In this document: positions 46,680 to 56,500 of the stretch, in pieces
Layout: each line of letters starts with the position of its first letter
Numbering within the stretch: the stretch's first letter is position 1
Source: Rhodospirillales bacterium
GTDB taxonomy: Bacteria > Pseudomonadota > Alphaproteobacteria > Rhodospirillales > Casp-alpha2
NCBI GenBank assembly: GCA_021775095.1
Contig: JAJFII010000010.1
Span: 1-64,000, forward strand
DNA: 64,000 bases
Reading direction: 5' to 3'
Program-made: the position numbers and the translations under genes
The notes under the pieces: model-generated
What the model saw: only the letters and a program-made list of their open reading frames with translations
Database searches by the model: none
Told to the model about the DNA's origin: nothing

Positions 46680-46766
46680 TCAGGGGCACCTCCGCCAGCT
46701 TTCATCAAAACCCGGGTCGTCGTTAAAAGGCGTAAGGATTGGTCGGATGATACCTTTGAATTTCAT
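46680..46766 (-). pseudogene. DapA-family N-terminal fragment
   Basis: A GGAG site, seven-base spacer and ATG lead into MKFKGIIRPILTPFNDDPGF, the canonical start of dihydrodipicolinate synthase-family lyases. After 28 codons the frame stops at 46680, exactly where the transketolase fragment begins. I infer the 5' end of a sugar-acid or dipicolinate-type lyase gene left by the same deletion that truncated the transketolase gene. Confidence 0.7.
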
Positions 46767-46818
46767 TTTATTCTCCGTTCCTGGTGAGACTGGCGACCGA
46801 TCAAAAAAATGATCGCCT

Positions 46819-47862
46819 TTATATCCGTTCAGGCTGCGGATTGATTGCTGACTGAGGCGCTGACGGATCGGTCAACATTTCAGACGAGACGAGTTCCCCG
46901 GCCCGATGGCAAGCCGACAGGTGGCCCTCGCCAATAGCCTGCAAAGGCGGCTCGACACGTGCACATTTGTCGATTGCAAGCGGGCATCGCGTGCGGAAAC
47001 TGCAACCGGTTGGCAATTCGGTCGGACTGGCAACTTCACCGCTTAAAGGCGCAAATTGAATGCGTTTTTTGGGATCAGGAACCAGGGATGAAGCAAGCAA
47101 TGCCCTTGAGTAGGGGTGCCTGGGGCCTGCAAAAAACTTTTCCGTTGCCGCTTGTTCAACGATTTTGCCAAGATACATGACCGCAACAAAATCACTTACA
47201 TGGGCCACCAAATCCAGATCATGAGAGATAAAGAGGAATGCAAGGTTGTGGCTTTGCTGCAAATCGAGCAGTAAATTGATAATCTGTGAGCGAATGGATA
47301 CATCCAGTGCGGAAACAGGTTCGTCACAGATAATTAGTTCCGGGTTTACGGAAATGGCTCTGGCAATTCCGATACGTTGCCTCTGTCCGCCCGATAATTC
47401 GTGTGGATAACGCGACATAACATCGACCGGAAGGCCGACGGCCGTAATCGACGCGCCGATACGATCCCGCATCTCGTTCGGCGGGCATATGCGATGAACC
47501 ACAAGCGGTTCACGCAATATTGATTCAATACGGAAATGCGGCGTTAACGATGCATACGGATCCTGGAAGACCATTTGAACCTTTTGCCGGAGTTGTGGCG
47601 TCGCTTCGCTAACGGGTTCACCATTGAGATAAATCTCACCGCTATCTGGTTTCACGAGTTGAAGGATCAGCTTGGCTGTCGTTGACTTCCCACAGCCAGA
47701 CTCACCGACCAGAGCCATCGTCGATCCGGCGGCGATTTCAAAAGAAACGTCATCAACGGCGCGGACAACCAACTTGTCGCGCTTCAACCAGGATTGGCGT
47801 AATTTAAACCGCTTGGCCAGATTTTTAACCGCAATCACCGGTGCGTCAGCGGCCCTTTTCAT
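46819..47862 (-). CDS. dppF: Dipeptide/oligopeptide ABC transporter ATPase (DppF-like)
   Basis: The 347-residue ATPase has Walker [10 protein letters not shown], signature LSGGQRQ and Walker B LIICDEP, with the C-terminal Cys-rich oligopeptide/dipeptide domain (GCSFRTRCPLAIDKCA, about 275-315). Its ATG overlaps the stop of the dppD-like gene (ATGA). It energises the DppBC channel. The family also carries opines, nickel and glycosides, so peptide specificity is not assured. Confidence 0.9.
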   Translation of the reverse strand: MKRAADAPVIAVKNLAKRFKLRQSWLKRDKLVVRAVDDVSFEIAAGSTMALVGESGCGKSTTAKLILQLVKPDSGEIYLNGEPVSEATPQLRQKVQMVFQDPYASLTPHFRIESILREPLVVHRICPPNEMRDRIGASITAVGLPVDVMSRYPHELSGGQRQRIGIARAISVNPELIICDEPVSALDVSIRSQIINLLLDLQQSHNLAFLFISHDLDLVAHVSDFVAVMYLGKIVEQAATEKFFAGPRHPYSRALLASSLVPDPKKRIQFAPLSGEVASPTELPTGCSFRTRCPLAIDKCARVEPPLQAIGEGHLSACHRAGELVSSEMLTDPSAPQSAINPQPERI

Positions 47863-48941
47863 CGCCGATCCAATCGCGCAGAAAGAACCTCGAATTGAGG
47901 TAATTCGTGCCAGCGATGACATCGCACCCATCGACCCCTATCGACCTGCTCCAACTGTGGCATTGCCTCCCTACAGGGCTGCTGCTGACGATATTCACAA
48001 CGATCATAAAAAGGACACCCCGGAGGCAGATCCGCCAGATTGGGAACGGTTCCCGGGATGGCGGGCATGTGCGATTTCCGTGGTCGCGCACCGGCTCTGG
48101 GCAAGGAATACATCAGGCCACGCGTATAGGGGTGTAGCGGCTTTTCGAATAACCGGCCGACATCTGAAATTTCGACAAGCCGGCCCGCATACATAACCGC
48201 AACCCGGTGCGCAGTCTGTGCAATAACGCCAAGATCATGCGTAATGAGCAGTAACGCCATCTGGGTCTCGGCCTGTAGCTTGACGAACAGCTCGAGAATT
48301 TGAGCTTGAATGGTTACATCCAAAGCGGTTGTCGGCTCGTCGGCGACGAGCAAGCGAACGTTTCCACAGATCAGCGCAATGGCAATCATCACGCGTTGCC
48401 GAATTCCGCCCGATAGCTCATGCGGGTATTGGTCATAACGGTTTTCCGGATACTGGATTCCAATTCGTTCCATCATTTCAACAGACCGTGCCCGGCGTTC
48501 CCGCCGTTTCATGTCGGGACAATGAATGGCCAGGACTTCTGCCATCTGGTTACCAATTGTAAAAACCGGGTTCAGACTGGTCATTGGCTCTTGCAGAATG
48601 ATAGAGACTTTATTGCCACGAATGTCCTGCATGGTCGCCTCATCGGTCGTCAAAAGATCGACGCCATCCAATACAATTTTACCCTTCGTGACCTTACCCG
48701 GGGGCGGAACAAGTCCCAGGATAGAGCGTGCCAGCATTGATTTTCCACACCCTGATTCGCCAACCAAACCTAAAATCTCGCCGTGACCGATTGTAATATC
48801 GAGATTATCGATGACCGTGACGGGACCCGTGTTATCAGGAAAACGAACTTCCAGTTTGACAATTTCCAGCAGGTTTTCACCCGCACGGCTGTCATCCGAG
48901 GTGCCGGGAGAACCGTTTGTTTGCAAAGCTGGCTTTGTCAT
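47859..48941 (-). CDS. dppD: Dipeptide/oligopeptide ABC transporter ATPase (DppD-like)
   Basis: The 360-residue partner ATPase has Walker [10 protein letters not shown], signature LSGGIRQ, Walker B LLVADEP and the C-terminal Cys motif [16 protein letters not shown]. The signature has Ile where Gln is common, but this is frequent in DppD. ATG 48941 shares its A with the stop of the upstream permease gene (TGATG). Confidence 0.9.
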   Translation of the reverse strand: MTKPALQTNGSPGTSDDSRAGENLLEIVKLEVRFPDNTGPVTVIDNLDITIGHGEILGLVGESGCGKSMLARSILGLVPPPGKVTKGKIVLDGVDLLTTDEATMQDIRGNKVSIILQEPMTSLNPVFTIGNQMAEVLAIHCPDMKRRERRARSVEMMERIGIQYPENRYDQYPHELSGGIRQRVMIAIALICGNVRLLVADEPTTALDVTIQAQILELFVKLQAETQMALLLITHDLGVIAQTAHRVAVMYAGRLVEISDVGRLFEKPLHPYTRGLMYSLPRAGARPRKSHMPAIPGTVPNLADLPPGCPFYDRCEYRQQQPCREAMPQLEQVDRGRWVRCHRWHELPQFEVLSARLDRR

Positions 48942-49831
48942 CAAAGTATCCCTTTGCTTTGCAAGCGAGGATCTAGCATATCGCGCAATCCATCACCAAT
49001 CAAATTTAAGCTGAGCACAGCCAGTGTGATCATGAAGCCCGGGACAGTGATCAACCACCACGCTGACCGAATGAAATCGCGGGCATCGGCAATCATACTA
49101 CCCCAACTGGGTGTCGGTGGCGGCGTGCCGAGCCCAAGGAAACTAAGGCCGGCTTCAACAAGTATTGCCCAGGCAAAGCCAAAACTCAGCTGCACCATTA
49201 CTGGACCTGCGGCCTTCGGCAGAATATGCAGAAACAGTAAGCGGAAATCCCCCGCCCCCACCGTACGGGCCGCCTCTACAAATTCCGCCCCTCGAAACTC
49301 GATGACCGATGCCCGCACGGTTCTGATCACTCTGGGAACATAAAGGACAGTCACCGAAATGATGACGTTGAATTCAGAAGGGCCGATCGCTGCCATTATC
49401 ATGATTGCCAAAACGAAACCGGGGAAAATCATCAAGCTGTCAGAAACCCGGCCAATGATTGCGTCCGCCCAATGATACCAACCGGATGCAACACCGAGAA
49501 AAATACCGAATAGTGCGGTCAGGATTGTTGAGCCGATTCCCACGCGAAGCGAAATCTGTGATCCATAAACAATTCGCGCCAACACATCTCGACCAAAGTG
49601 ATCGGTGCCAAAGGGATGAGCCCAACTTGGCGGCAGTAATTTTTGCGGCGCGTTTATGGACAGGGGATCAAGAAACGTCAGGAAAGGAGCCATAATTGCC
49701 ATCAGGATTAATGGCGTCAGCATCAAAACACCGACGACGAACATGGGGTTGGCCCGCTGGTGCCAGGCAATCGCACGGGGAGGAGAAAGCTTCTCGGACT
49801 GAGTGCCAATCGGTTCCGTGCTCATCGTCAA
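48941..49831 (-). CDS. dppC: Dipeptide/oligopeptide ABC transporter permease (DppC-like)
   Basis: The 296-residue permease has about six membrane helices, the typical HPFGTDHFGRDVLARIVYG of DppC, and the EAA loop EAARTVGAGDFRLLFLHILP. It overlaps the dppB-like gene by 4 bp. Confidence 0.9.
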   Translation of the reverse strand: MTMSTEPIGTQSEKLSPPRAIAWHQRANPMFVVGVLMLTPLILMAIMAPFLTFLDPLSINAPQKLLPPSWAHPFGTDHFGRDVLARIVYGSQISLRVGIGSTILTALFGIFLGVASGWYHWADAIIGRVSDSLMIFPGFVLAIMIMAAIGPSEFNVIISVTVLYVPRVIRTVRASVIEFRGAEFVEAARTVGAGDFRLLFLHILPKAAGPVMVQLSFGFAWAILVEAGLSFLGLGTPPPTPSWGSMIADARDFIRSAWWLITVPGFMITLAVLSLNLIGDGLRDMLDPRLQSKGIL

Positions 49832-50772
49832 TACCTGATCCGCGGATTAAAATACGCATAGGCCAAATCGACAATCAGGTTGACGACCAGGGCGACCAGC
49901 GTGAGATAGAATATGCCGCCTTCCAGCATTGAATAGTCGCGGCGGATAGCGGCGATGGTAATCAGTTGCCCCAAACCGGGTAGCGCAAAAACGTTCTCGA
50001 TAATAACAGAGCCGCCAAGCCCAAGTGCAAATGTTAAGCCGATGACTGTCGTAATCTGGGTCATCGCATTTTTCAGGGCATGTTTTAACACGACGCGGGT
50101 TTCAGACAAACCCTTGGCGCGCGCCATTGTTATGTATTCTTGCCCCATCACCTCAATCATTGAGGCCCGTGTCATCCGCACAACAAGGCCTATCTGTGCC
50201 AGGCTTTGGGCAATAACCGGTAAAATAAGCCGGCTAAGCCAGTTCCATATTCCAAAATCGGGACTGCGGTACCCGGATGCCGGCAACCAGCCAAGACTGA
50301 CCGCAAAAACAATAATCAATAAAAAGCCCAGCCAGAAGGACGGCATTGCCATGCCTATACTGGAAAAGGCATTGCTTGCATAATCAACCGCCCCGCCGCG
50401 CCTGATTGCGGCGTATATACCCAGCGGCATACCAATACTTATTGTCACGATCATTGAGAAAACTGTCAGATAAAGCGTCACCGGAAAGCGCTCGGCGACA
50501 ACCTCGATAATCGGCTGCTTATAAAACAGTGAGTTGCCGAAGTCACCAATCAGCACATGGGGCAACCATTCCAGGTACTGGACCAATATGGGCCGATCAA
50601 GGCCGAGGTCGCGGGTGATTGCATCGATCTGTTCAGCACTAACAGCCTGATGACCAACCAGTGATGAGATCGGGCTGCCCGGCACCATCCGGGTGATAAA
50701 AAAGATTAAAGTCAGTGTGATGAATATGGTGGGAATAAAAGAAATAATGCGGCGCAATGCATATTCAAACAT
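49828..50772 (-). CDS. dppB: Dipeptide/oligopeptide ABC transporter permease (DppB-like)
   Basis: The 314-residue permease starts FEYALRRIISFIPTIFITLT and has GLDRPILVQYLEWL and the EAA-type YITMARAKGLSETRVVLKHA. These are DppB features. The gene follows the binding-protein gene after a 102-bp gap containing stem-loops. Confidence 0.9.
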   Translation of the reverse strand: MFEYALRRIISFIPTIFITLTLIFFITRMVPGSPISSLVGHQAVSAEQIDAITRDLGLDRPILVQYLEWLPHVLIGDFGNSLFYKQPIIEVVAERFPVTLYLTVFSMIVTISIGMPLGIYAAIRRGGAVDYASNAFSSIGMAMPSFWLGFLLIIVFAVSLGWLPASGYRSPDFGIWNWLSRLILPVIAQSLAQIGLVVRMTRASMIEVMGQEYITMARAKGLSETRVVLKHALKNAMTQITTVIGLTFALGLGGSVIIENVFALPGLGQLITIAAIRRDYSMLEGGIFYLTLVALVVNLIVDLAYAYFNPRIRY

Positions 50773-50793
50773 GACGTGTTCCTATGCGATAAG

Positions 50794-50868
50794 TCTTGCG
50801 TCCCACCAGACCTATCGGCAGGCCTGGTGATGGGTGGAGCACGAACACCTGCCTACTCCACCCCCTCC
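50794..50868 (-). promoter_or_regulatory. Intercistronic stem-loops after the binding-protein gene
   Basis: Between dppA and dppB the minus strand can form GGGTGGAG/CTCCACCC (8-bp stem, 16-base loop) and then CACCAG/CTGGTG. Neither has a T-run, so they are more likely to protect the dppA mRNA or slow transcription than to terminate it. Confidence 0.5.
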
Positions 50869-50874
50869 AGGCGA

Positions 50875-52446
50875 TTATTTATCCAGCCAGACACCGTGCA
50901 GGGTAAGATTACCCAGCGCCAGGTTGCCATTTGGATCGCGTACTTTTTTGCTTTTTGCAATCAATCTGTAAATATAGCCAAGATTAACCATCGCTACCTG
51001 ACCGTAAAATGCCGTCTGCAAATCTTCGCCAAGCGCCTTGCGTTCTTCGAACGTGGTGGCCGAGGCCAACTTTGCAAATATCTCTTCGGTTTCAGGACTG
51101 ATGAAACCCACCTCCTTGGAGGGGAACGTCCCGTTGAATTCCGGATGCCATAAGGATGGGTCAACCCAGTATCCGCCAGAGGTATAGATATTCAGGGCAT
51201 TTGGATCACGACGGTTTGCAACCCAGGTGCTTAGATCATAGCTCTTGATCTGGAGATTGATACCAACCCGTTTGGCCTGTTCAACCAGTGCAACGGCAAT
51301 CCGGTTTTGTGTATTGCTTGTGGCAATTACCTGAATTGAGATCGGCTCATTGTTGTACCCGGCGGCTTTCAGATATTCCTGAGCCGATTTTCCTTTCGCC
51401 GACCCGGCGTCGGTATTGTAGGCGCTTTCGGGCGCATAGATGCTCGGATTGGTCAAACTGAATGCGGGATCGGAAACAACAACTGAGGCAATTTCAGCGG
51501 GATCGATCATCGCTTGGAACGCCTTGCGAATATTGCGATCACTGGTCAGGCCCGTTTTGTGGTTGAACATCATGTACTGCAGTACCCCTGGCCCATTCTT
51601 GACCGGCTCCACAGTGTCGGACTTGGCTAACCGCGCCGCTTCAGAGTCTGGAACTTCGGTTATGATGTCATATTCACCGGCTTCAAGACCTGCAACACGA
51701 GTTGACGCTTCAGGAACGATCCAAAAGATAACCTCATCAACGTTGGTTACTTTTTTACCTGATTGATAGTTTGGCTTATCTGAACGGGCAGAATAATCTT
51801 CAAATTTTGCCAGGCGGGCATATTGGTCTTCCTTATATTCAACAAACCGGAACGGACCGGTGCCGACAACTTCGGTCAGTTGACCAGGAGTCTTTGATGC
51901 GTCAGCGACCTCCTTGGGCATGATAATGGCCTTGTTTTCATCAGAACCAAGAAGCAGAAGCAGAAACTGCCCCATGGAGGATTTGAAGTTAAAGACAACG
52001 GTATGCGCATCGGGCGTAGCAATCGAAGCGAGGTCTGCGAGGCCTGTTCCTTTCGGACCGGTTACGCGCCAACGCTCAATCGAAGCTTTGACATCACCTG
52101 CATCCAGCGTGTCGCCGTTGTGGAACTTAACGCCTGTGCGAAGCTTGAACGTCCACACTTTCCCTTTTTCTGAAGGTTTGTAGGATTCAACCAATTCAGG
52201 TTGGGCTGTCAGATCGCTGCCAAGCCCGAACAAACCTTCATAGACATGGCCCATCACCTGCGGTAGCGGGTGTCCGACTGTCGACTGCCAGTCGAGTGTC
52301 GATAAGGGAATATGCAAACCGATATTCAGGGTTCCGCCCTGCTCGGGTGCGGCCGCCGCATGAGCGGAGTTTGAATCTGATTTCAGGGGGGCACCGAAAA
52401 TCAGAACGCCGAAAAACAAAATACTCGCTAATACAATCTTACGCAT
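50875..52446 (-). CDS. dppA: Periplasmic peptide/opine-type binding protein (DppA-like)
   Basis: The 523-residue protein is a family 5 extracellular solute-binding protein. It has an export signal (VLASILFFGVLIFGAPL), GGTLNIGLHIPLSTLDWQST at the mature start and the core segment LRTGVKFHNGDTLDAGDVKAS. It feeds the DppBCDF importer and heads its operon, behind a LacI-type operator. Context with enolase-superfamily enzymes suggests a modified amino acid, dipeptide or sugar-acid ligand. Confidence 0.9.
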   Translation of the reverse strand: MRKIVLASILFFGVLIFGAPLKSDSNSAHAAAAPEQGGTLNIGLHIPLSTLDWQSTVGHPLPQVMGHVYEGLFGLGSDLTAQPELVESYKPSEKGKVWTFKLRTGVKFHNGDTLDAGDVKASIERWRVTGPKGTGLADLASIATPDAHTVVFNFKSSMGQFLLLLLGSDENKAIIMPKEVADASKTPGQLTEVVGTGPFRFVEYKEDQYARLAKFEDYSARSDKPNYQSGKKVTNVDEVIFWIVPEASTRVAGLEAGEYDIITEVPDSEAARLAKSDTVEPVKNGPGVLQYMMFNHKTGLTSDRNIRKAFQAMIDPAEIASVVVSDPAFSLTNPSIYAPESAYNTDAGSAKGKSAQEYLKAAGYNNEPISIQVIATSNTQNRIAVALVEQAKRVGINLQIKSYDLSTWVANRRDPNALNIYTSGGYWVDPSLWHPEFNGTFPSKEVGFISPETEEIFAKLASATTFEERKALGEDLQTAFYGQVAMVNLGYIYRLIAKSKKVRDPNGNLALGNLTLHGVWLDK

Positions 52447-52486
52447 CGTAACTCCCTTTCCATTGATGTTGACACATATAAAAAAA

Positions 52487-52500
52487 GTAGAACGTTATAT
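52487..52500. promoter_or_regulatory. Candidate LacI-type operator before dppA
   Basis: GTAGAACGTTATAT has the same core and outer bases as the site at 54941 (shared pattern GTANAACGTTNTAY). It lies 40 bp upstream of the dppA start. LacI-family proteins bind palindromes with a central CG such as AACGTT. Confidence 0.6.
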
Positions 52501-52560
52501 TTTATACGCTAACTTAAAACCCTTTTATTGGCAACAAAAAGTTTCCTGAATTTACGTCAG

Positions 52561-53730
52561 TTATTTAAAGGTGGCACCAACCGCCAGGGTGGAAAGAATT
52601 TCCTCATCCAGTTCAACACCCAATCCCGGCTCCTTGCTCAAAATCACACGACCATCGGCAATATCAAATCCGCCCGTAAAGGGCGTCGGATCCATACGGA
52701 TTTGGCTGCCAAGATTGACCGGCAACGGGTCGCGAACCGTTGCTGCCATATGGCAAAGCGCCGCATCGCCAAGCGCCGTGCAGGGCATGCCGTCCAGGCT
52801 GACGCCAATAGCTGATGCTTCACAGATGTCGGCGATTTGACGGGCAGCCCTGAACCCGCCGACACGGCAAACCCTGATAACGATGCGATCCGCTGCCGCC
52901 ATACGCACGATCTGCATCATGGCCTGCCCGGAGACAACCGATTCGTCGAGGACAACAGGAATCGGCAGAGATCTTCGAAGTTCGGCGTGTCCCTTGAAGT
53001 CGAGATGATGCAGCGGTTGTTCAAGTGAAAGGTTGCGATAGAATTTGCTATCGAGAAGCGCCGTGAAATTACTACGCACCTGCCCGGCATTTACCCACGA
53101 TTGGCAGGCATCCGCATCGACGCTGATATCTGATCCTACAGCCTCAAGGACCGCCAGCAGATTTTGCTTGTCCCGTTCGAAATTTTCAATACGCCGACCG
53201 TCGAGAATTGCGTCGTCGCCAATCTTAAGTTTGAGTCCACGAAAGCCCTCGTCCACAAGCCGCCTGGCCTCGGCGGCATTTGCCTGCGGCGTGGCTTCAT
53301 CAAGGCTGGCCGACATTTCCATCTCGGTGCGGTACGCCCCACCAAGCACGGCATAAACAGGAACCTCACGGACTTTGCCGATGATATCATAAATCGCCAT
53401 CTCGATCGCTGCTCTTGCGGCTGGGCATGAATGGGGAAAATTGCCGACGATCTTTTCAAGGCGGCGATTGATCTCGATCAGGTCAACCGCATCGGCGCCA
53501 AGCAAAGCGGTTGCATAGGCGGTTAACCACTCCAGCACGTCTTTCATACTTTGATTAGGCGCGGACACGACCGATGACGTCTCGCCGTACCCAACCACAC
53601 GACTGTCGGTTCTGATCCGAATGACAATCGTTTCTATACACCTGACTTCGGACAGCGGATCTGCCGTTTCATGGCGAGATCTGACCGGTCTCAAACCGAT
53701 TGGGAATCGATCTATATCAACGATTTTCAC
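52561..53730 (-). CDS. Enolase-superfamily enzyme (muconate-cycloisomerase subgroup-like)
   Basis: The 389-residue protein has the enolase capping domain and barrel. Metal ligands lie in VDADACQ, EQPLHHLD and LDESVVS, and the second-strand base in GLKLKIGDDA. On the sixth strand, where the MLE subgroup has its second catalytic Lys, it has IVIRVCRVGG (Arg). This may give altered or one-base chemistry. A GTG start at 53730 with AAGGA seven bases upstream is better than the upstream TTG. It lies between lacI and the dpp operon on the same strand. The substrate is unknown. Confidence 0.85.
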   Translation of the reverse strand: MKIVDIDRFPIGLRPVRSRHETADPLSEVRCIETIVIRIRTDSRVVGYGETSSVVSAPNQSMKDVLEWLTAYATALLGADAVDLIEINRRLEKIVGNFPHSCPAARAAIEMAIYDIIGKVREVPVYAVLGGAYRTEMEMSASLDEATPQANAAEARRLVDEGFRGLKLKIGDDAILDGRRIENFERDKQNLLAVLEAVGSDISVDADACQSWVNAGQVRSNFTALLDSKFYRNLSLEQPLHHLDFKGHAELRRSLPIPVVLDESVVSGQAMMQIVRMAAADRIVIRVCRVGGFRAARQIADICEASAIGVSLDGMPCTALGDAALCHMAATVRDPLPVNLGSQIRMDPTPFTGGFDIADGRVILSKEPGLGVELDEEILSTLAVGATFK

Positions 53731-53804
53731 ACTGTTTTCCTTCAATATTCCATGGCGTCCAAAGCAATATTCATGGCCGCATCAATTGATTAACCGCACC
53801 TTCA

Positions 53805-54845
53805 CTAATCCTTGGAAGCGGGTACCCGCGCGCAAGACTCCCGGACAATCAATTCAGTTTTCAGCCTCATTTCGAGCGACCCTTTGAAACCGGAATCAAC
53901 ATTTTGAATGGCTGCCAGCAAGGCGTCACAGGCAAGCCGCCCCGTTTTAAACCGTTCTTCGCGAAGGGTAGAAATTGAAGGTCGATAGAAGTTGGCCCAG
54001 GCGGGATCGTCAAACCCGATCAGACTGATTTCCTCGGGGATGGAAATCCTATTAATTTTCAGGCATTCCAGCGTCGCTCCAGTCATCAATTCACTACAAA
54101 CCAACAGCGCCGTCGGCGGCTCCTTCATGGAGATCAACTGCTGGGTAGCTTCAAACGCTTCATCGTTCTGATAGTTGCCGAAAGCGACCAGATTTTCGTC
54201 AAAAGACAAACCAGCCCGAGCCAGCCCAACTTTGTATCCATCCAAGCGATTCCGACCCGTGTCCAGGCTCATCAAACCGGCGACCAAACCAATCCTCCGA
54301 TGCCCCAGAGAAACCAGATGGGTAACCGCGTCTGCAGCGGCGCTGCGGTCGTCAGTTATAATACGTGGTATCTCAGTTCCCGGAATTTCGCAGCCGACCA
54401 GAACAAGTCGAAAGCCCGTGTCTGCGAGTTGTTTGAAGGTGTCATAATTATCTTCCTGTGGCGAGGCAATGATACCATCCACCCCGCGTTCGCACAGGTT
54501 TTCCAAGTACTCTTTTTCCAATTCCGCATCATCCGCCGTGTTGCACAAAATGACATGGTATCCGGCAGCCCGCGCAGCCTCCTCAACACCCTGCACGAAT
54601 ACTGTCCAGTGGTAACTGACGATGTTGCTGATCATGACGCCAATGGTACGGGTCTGTTTGAGCCGTAAAGAGCGCGCCACGCCATTCGGTCGGTAATTGA
54701 GTTTTTTGGCGGCTTTAAGGACCGCCTTGCGTGTTCGCTCGCTGTAAGAGCCGTAACGCGACAAAACCCGGCTTGCCATGCCGAGCGAAACGCCCGCCTC
54801 CTTGGCGACATTTTTGAGCGTTACTGTTTTTGCAGGTGGAGCCAT
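53805..54845 (-). CDS. LacI-family transcriptional regulator
   Basis: The 346-residue repressor has an N-terminal helix-turn-helix (about 8-55; NVAKEAGVSLGMASRVLSRY), the hinge helix near RPNGVARSLR and a sugar-binding-type effector domain (65-335). It is divergent from the second enolase-superfamily gene. Two matching operators, in that divergent gap and before dppA, suggest it controls both transport and catabolism and its own expression. Confidence 0.92.
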   Translation of the reverse strand: MAPPAKTVTLKNVAKEAGVSLGMASRVLSRYGSYSERTRKAVLKAAKKLNYRPNGVARSLRLKQTRTIGVMISNIVSYHWTVFVQGVEEAARAAGYHVILCNTADDAELEKEYLENLCERGVDGIIASPQEDNYDTFKQLADTGFRLVLVGCEIPGTEIPRIITDDRSAAADAVTHLVSLGHRRIGLVAGLMSLDTGRNRLDGYKVGLARAGLSFDENLVAFGNYQNDEAFEATQQLISMKEPPTALLVCSELMTGATLECLKINRISIPEEISLIGFDDPAWANFYRPSISTLREERFKTGRLACDALLAAIQNVDSGFKGSLEMRLKTELIVRESCARVPASKD

Positions 54846-54940
54846 ATCGCTGAGAAACGCCTTTGTTCTTACTCGCCTGCCGATGGCTGGCGGCGGGACG
54901 CAATACCAAAATCATACCGCTTGAAAATGACAACGTCAAG

Positions 54941-54954
54941 GTATAACGTTGTAC
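54941..54954. promoter_or_regulatory. Candidate LacI-type operator between lacI and enolase gene
   Basis: GTATAACGTTGTAC is a near-perfect 14-bp palindrome centred on AACGTT, in the 182-bp gap between the divergent lacI and enolase-superfamily genes. It also forms the right half of a wider repeat ACAACGT-N9-ACGTTGT starting at 54930. Confidence 0.65.
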
Positions 54955-55027
54955 TTTATTTTGATTTATGCGCCAACGAATGCCCTATCGTGCCAATAGA
55001 ACAGGGTAACCATGAGGATCGCAATTC

Positions 55028-56254
55028 ATGAAGATTACTGACATTGAGTATCATCCCCTTCGGCTGACCGTCGCTGGAGATTCGACGATTGGTACGGACG
55101 AAGACCCGAGCCTGCAACACCAGGCGTCAGCTCAATCAATGGCCGCGCAGCGCTACAAAGCGCCTGAAACCGGGGTTGTTCGGATTTTCACTGATGGCGG
55201 TTATCAGGGCATCGGAGATGGGGCAACGCTGCCCCATTATCTCGGTCACGGCATTGGCAGCATGGCCGATTGGATGCGGCGGTTTCGCCGGCTACTGGTC
55301 GGTGCGGACCCCCTGAACATCGCCAACATCCATCGCCTCATGGACTCAGTAACAGACAGAAACCCGCCGGGCTGCAGGCCTGCACAAGCGGCCATCGACA
55401 TGGCCATTTACGACCTTGCAGGTAAAGCCCACGGGTGCCCGGTTTATGATCTGCTCGGTGGCGCTTACCGAACGCGGTTTTACCTACAGACGCAAATGCA
55501 CGGACATACACCTGAGCAGCTTCTTGGTGTGTGTAATCACTACATTGAGCAAGGGTACAAAGCGCTGAAGATAAAGATTGGCGGACAGATACGACGCGAC
55601 GGTTGTTTGAGCAAACAGGCGGTTGATGCTGACCTTGCCAAGGTCACGGCAGCCGCAAGCCATCTGGCCGACAATATCCAGATTGACGTCGATGCTAACC
55701 AGACCCTGGCCAGCCCGAAAACCACAATAAATTTCTTCGAAAGCGTCATCCGTACCGCACACCATCCCAATATGTCGGTGGAGCAACCGCTCCATCATCT
55801 TGACATCGCCGGACATGGGTTTGTTCGCCGTTCCCTTCCTCTGCCAATCATCCTTGACGAATCGGTAACATCTCCTGTCGCAATGATGCAGATTGTACGC
55901 CTCGAGGCCGCCGACCGAATTGTTCTCAAGCCAAATCGGGTTGGCGGGCTTTGGCAGGCGCGCAAGATCATCGCCATATGCGACGCCAATGGTATCGGTG
56001 TAAGCCTCGACACGATGCCATTCACTGAGCTTGGCAACACGATGTTATGTCATTTGGCGGCAACGATCCCGACCAGCTACCCGCTTGATGCCGAGGGCCA
56101 TACTTTTTTTAAAGGCAGTCCGTTCCGGGGTGGGTTGGACATTCACGGCGGTCAAGCCCACCTTTCAAATGCCCCGGGATTTGGCGTTGAAATTGACGAA
56201 CAGAAGCTTAAGGCAATGACCGTCAGTACGGAAGATGCAACCAACGCAGAGTAA
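55028..56254 (+). CDS. Enolase-superfamily dehydratase/epimerase
   Basis: The 408-residue enzyme has the second-strand base pair in KALKIKIGG, metal ligands in VDVDANQT, EQPLHHLD and LDESVTS, and the sixth-strand lysine in VLKPNRVGG, so the MLE-type two-lysine site is complete. It is related to the enzyme at 52561 but longer at the N-terminus. Candidate substrates are sugar acids, N-acyl amino acids or dipeptides; the dipeptide-type importer nearby fits the latter. GAGG precedes ATG 55028. Confidence 0.87.
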   Translation: MKITDIEYHPLRLTVAGDSTIGTDEDPSLQHQASAQSMAAQRYKAPETGVVRIFTDGGYQGIGDGATLPHYLGHGIGSMADWMRRFRRLLVGADPLNIANIHRLMDSVTDRNPPGCRPAQAAIDMAIYDLAGKAHGCPVYDLLGGAYRTRFYLQTQMHGHTPEQLLGVCNHYIEQGYKALKIKIGGQIRRDGCLSKQAVDADLAKVTAAASHLADNIQIDVDANQTLASPKTTINFFESVIRTAHHPNMSVEQPLHHLDIAGHGFVRRSLPLPIILDESVTSPVAMMQIVRLEAADRIVLKPNRVGGLWQARKIIAICDANGIGVSLDTMPFTELGNTMLCHLAATIPTSYPLDAEGHTFFKGSPFRGGLDIHGGQAHLSNAPGFGVEIDEQKLKAMTVSTEDATNAE

Positions 56255-56500
56255 TCCGCGTCGATTTAATCCGTATTTTTTTGCCACACGGCCTCGCCCG
56301 GCTCAAAACGCTCCCCGGCAAGACCAGGCTGCTCAGCCGCAGGCCAGCGGTGGCGTCCAGCCGAGACAGCGAAGGTGATTGCCAAGACAAGGTGGGCAGA
56401 CAATAATAGGCGACACGAAGTCGCCACACCGCCGTTGGCTGATGCGACCTGGCCGTCAAGTTCCGCCGCTTGGGTTCTGTCTGATGAAAGTATCGTGCCC

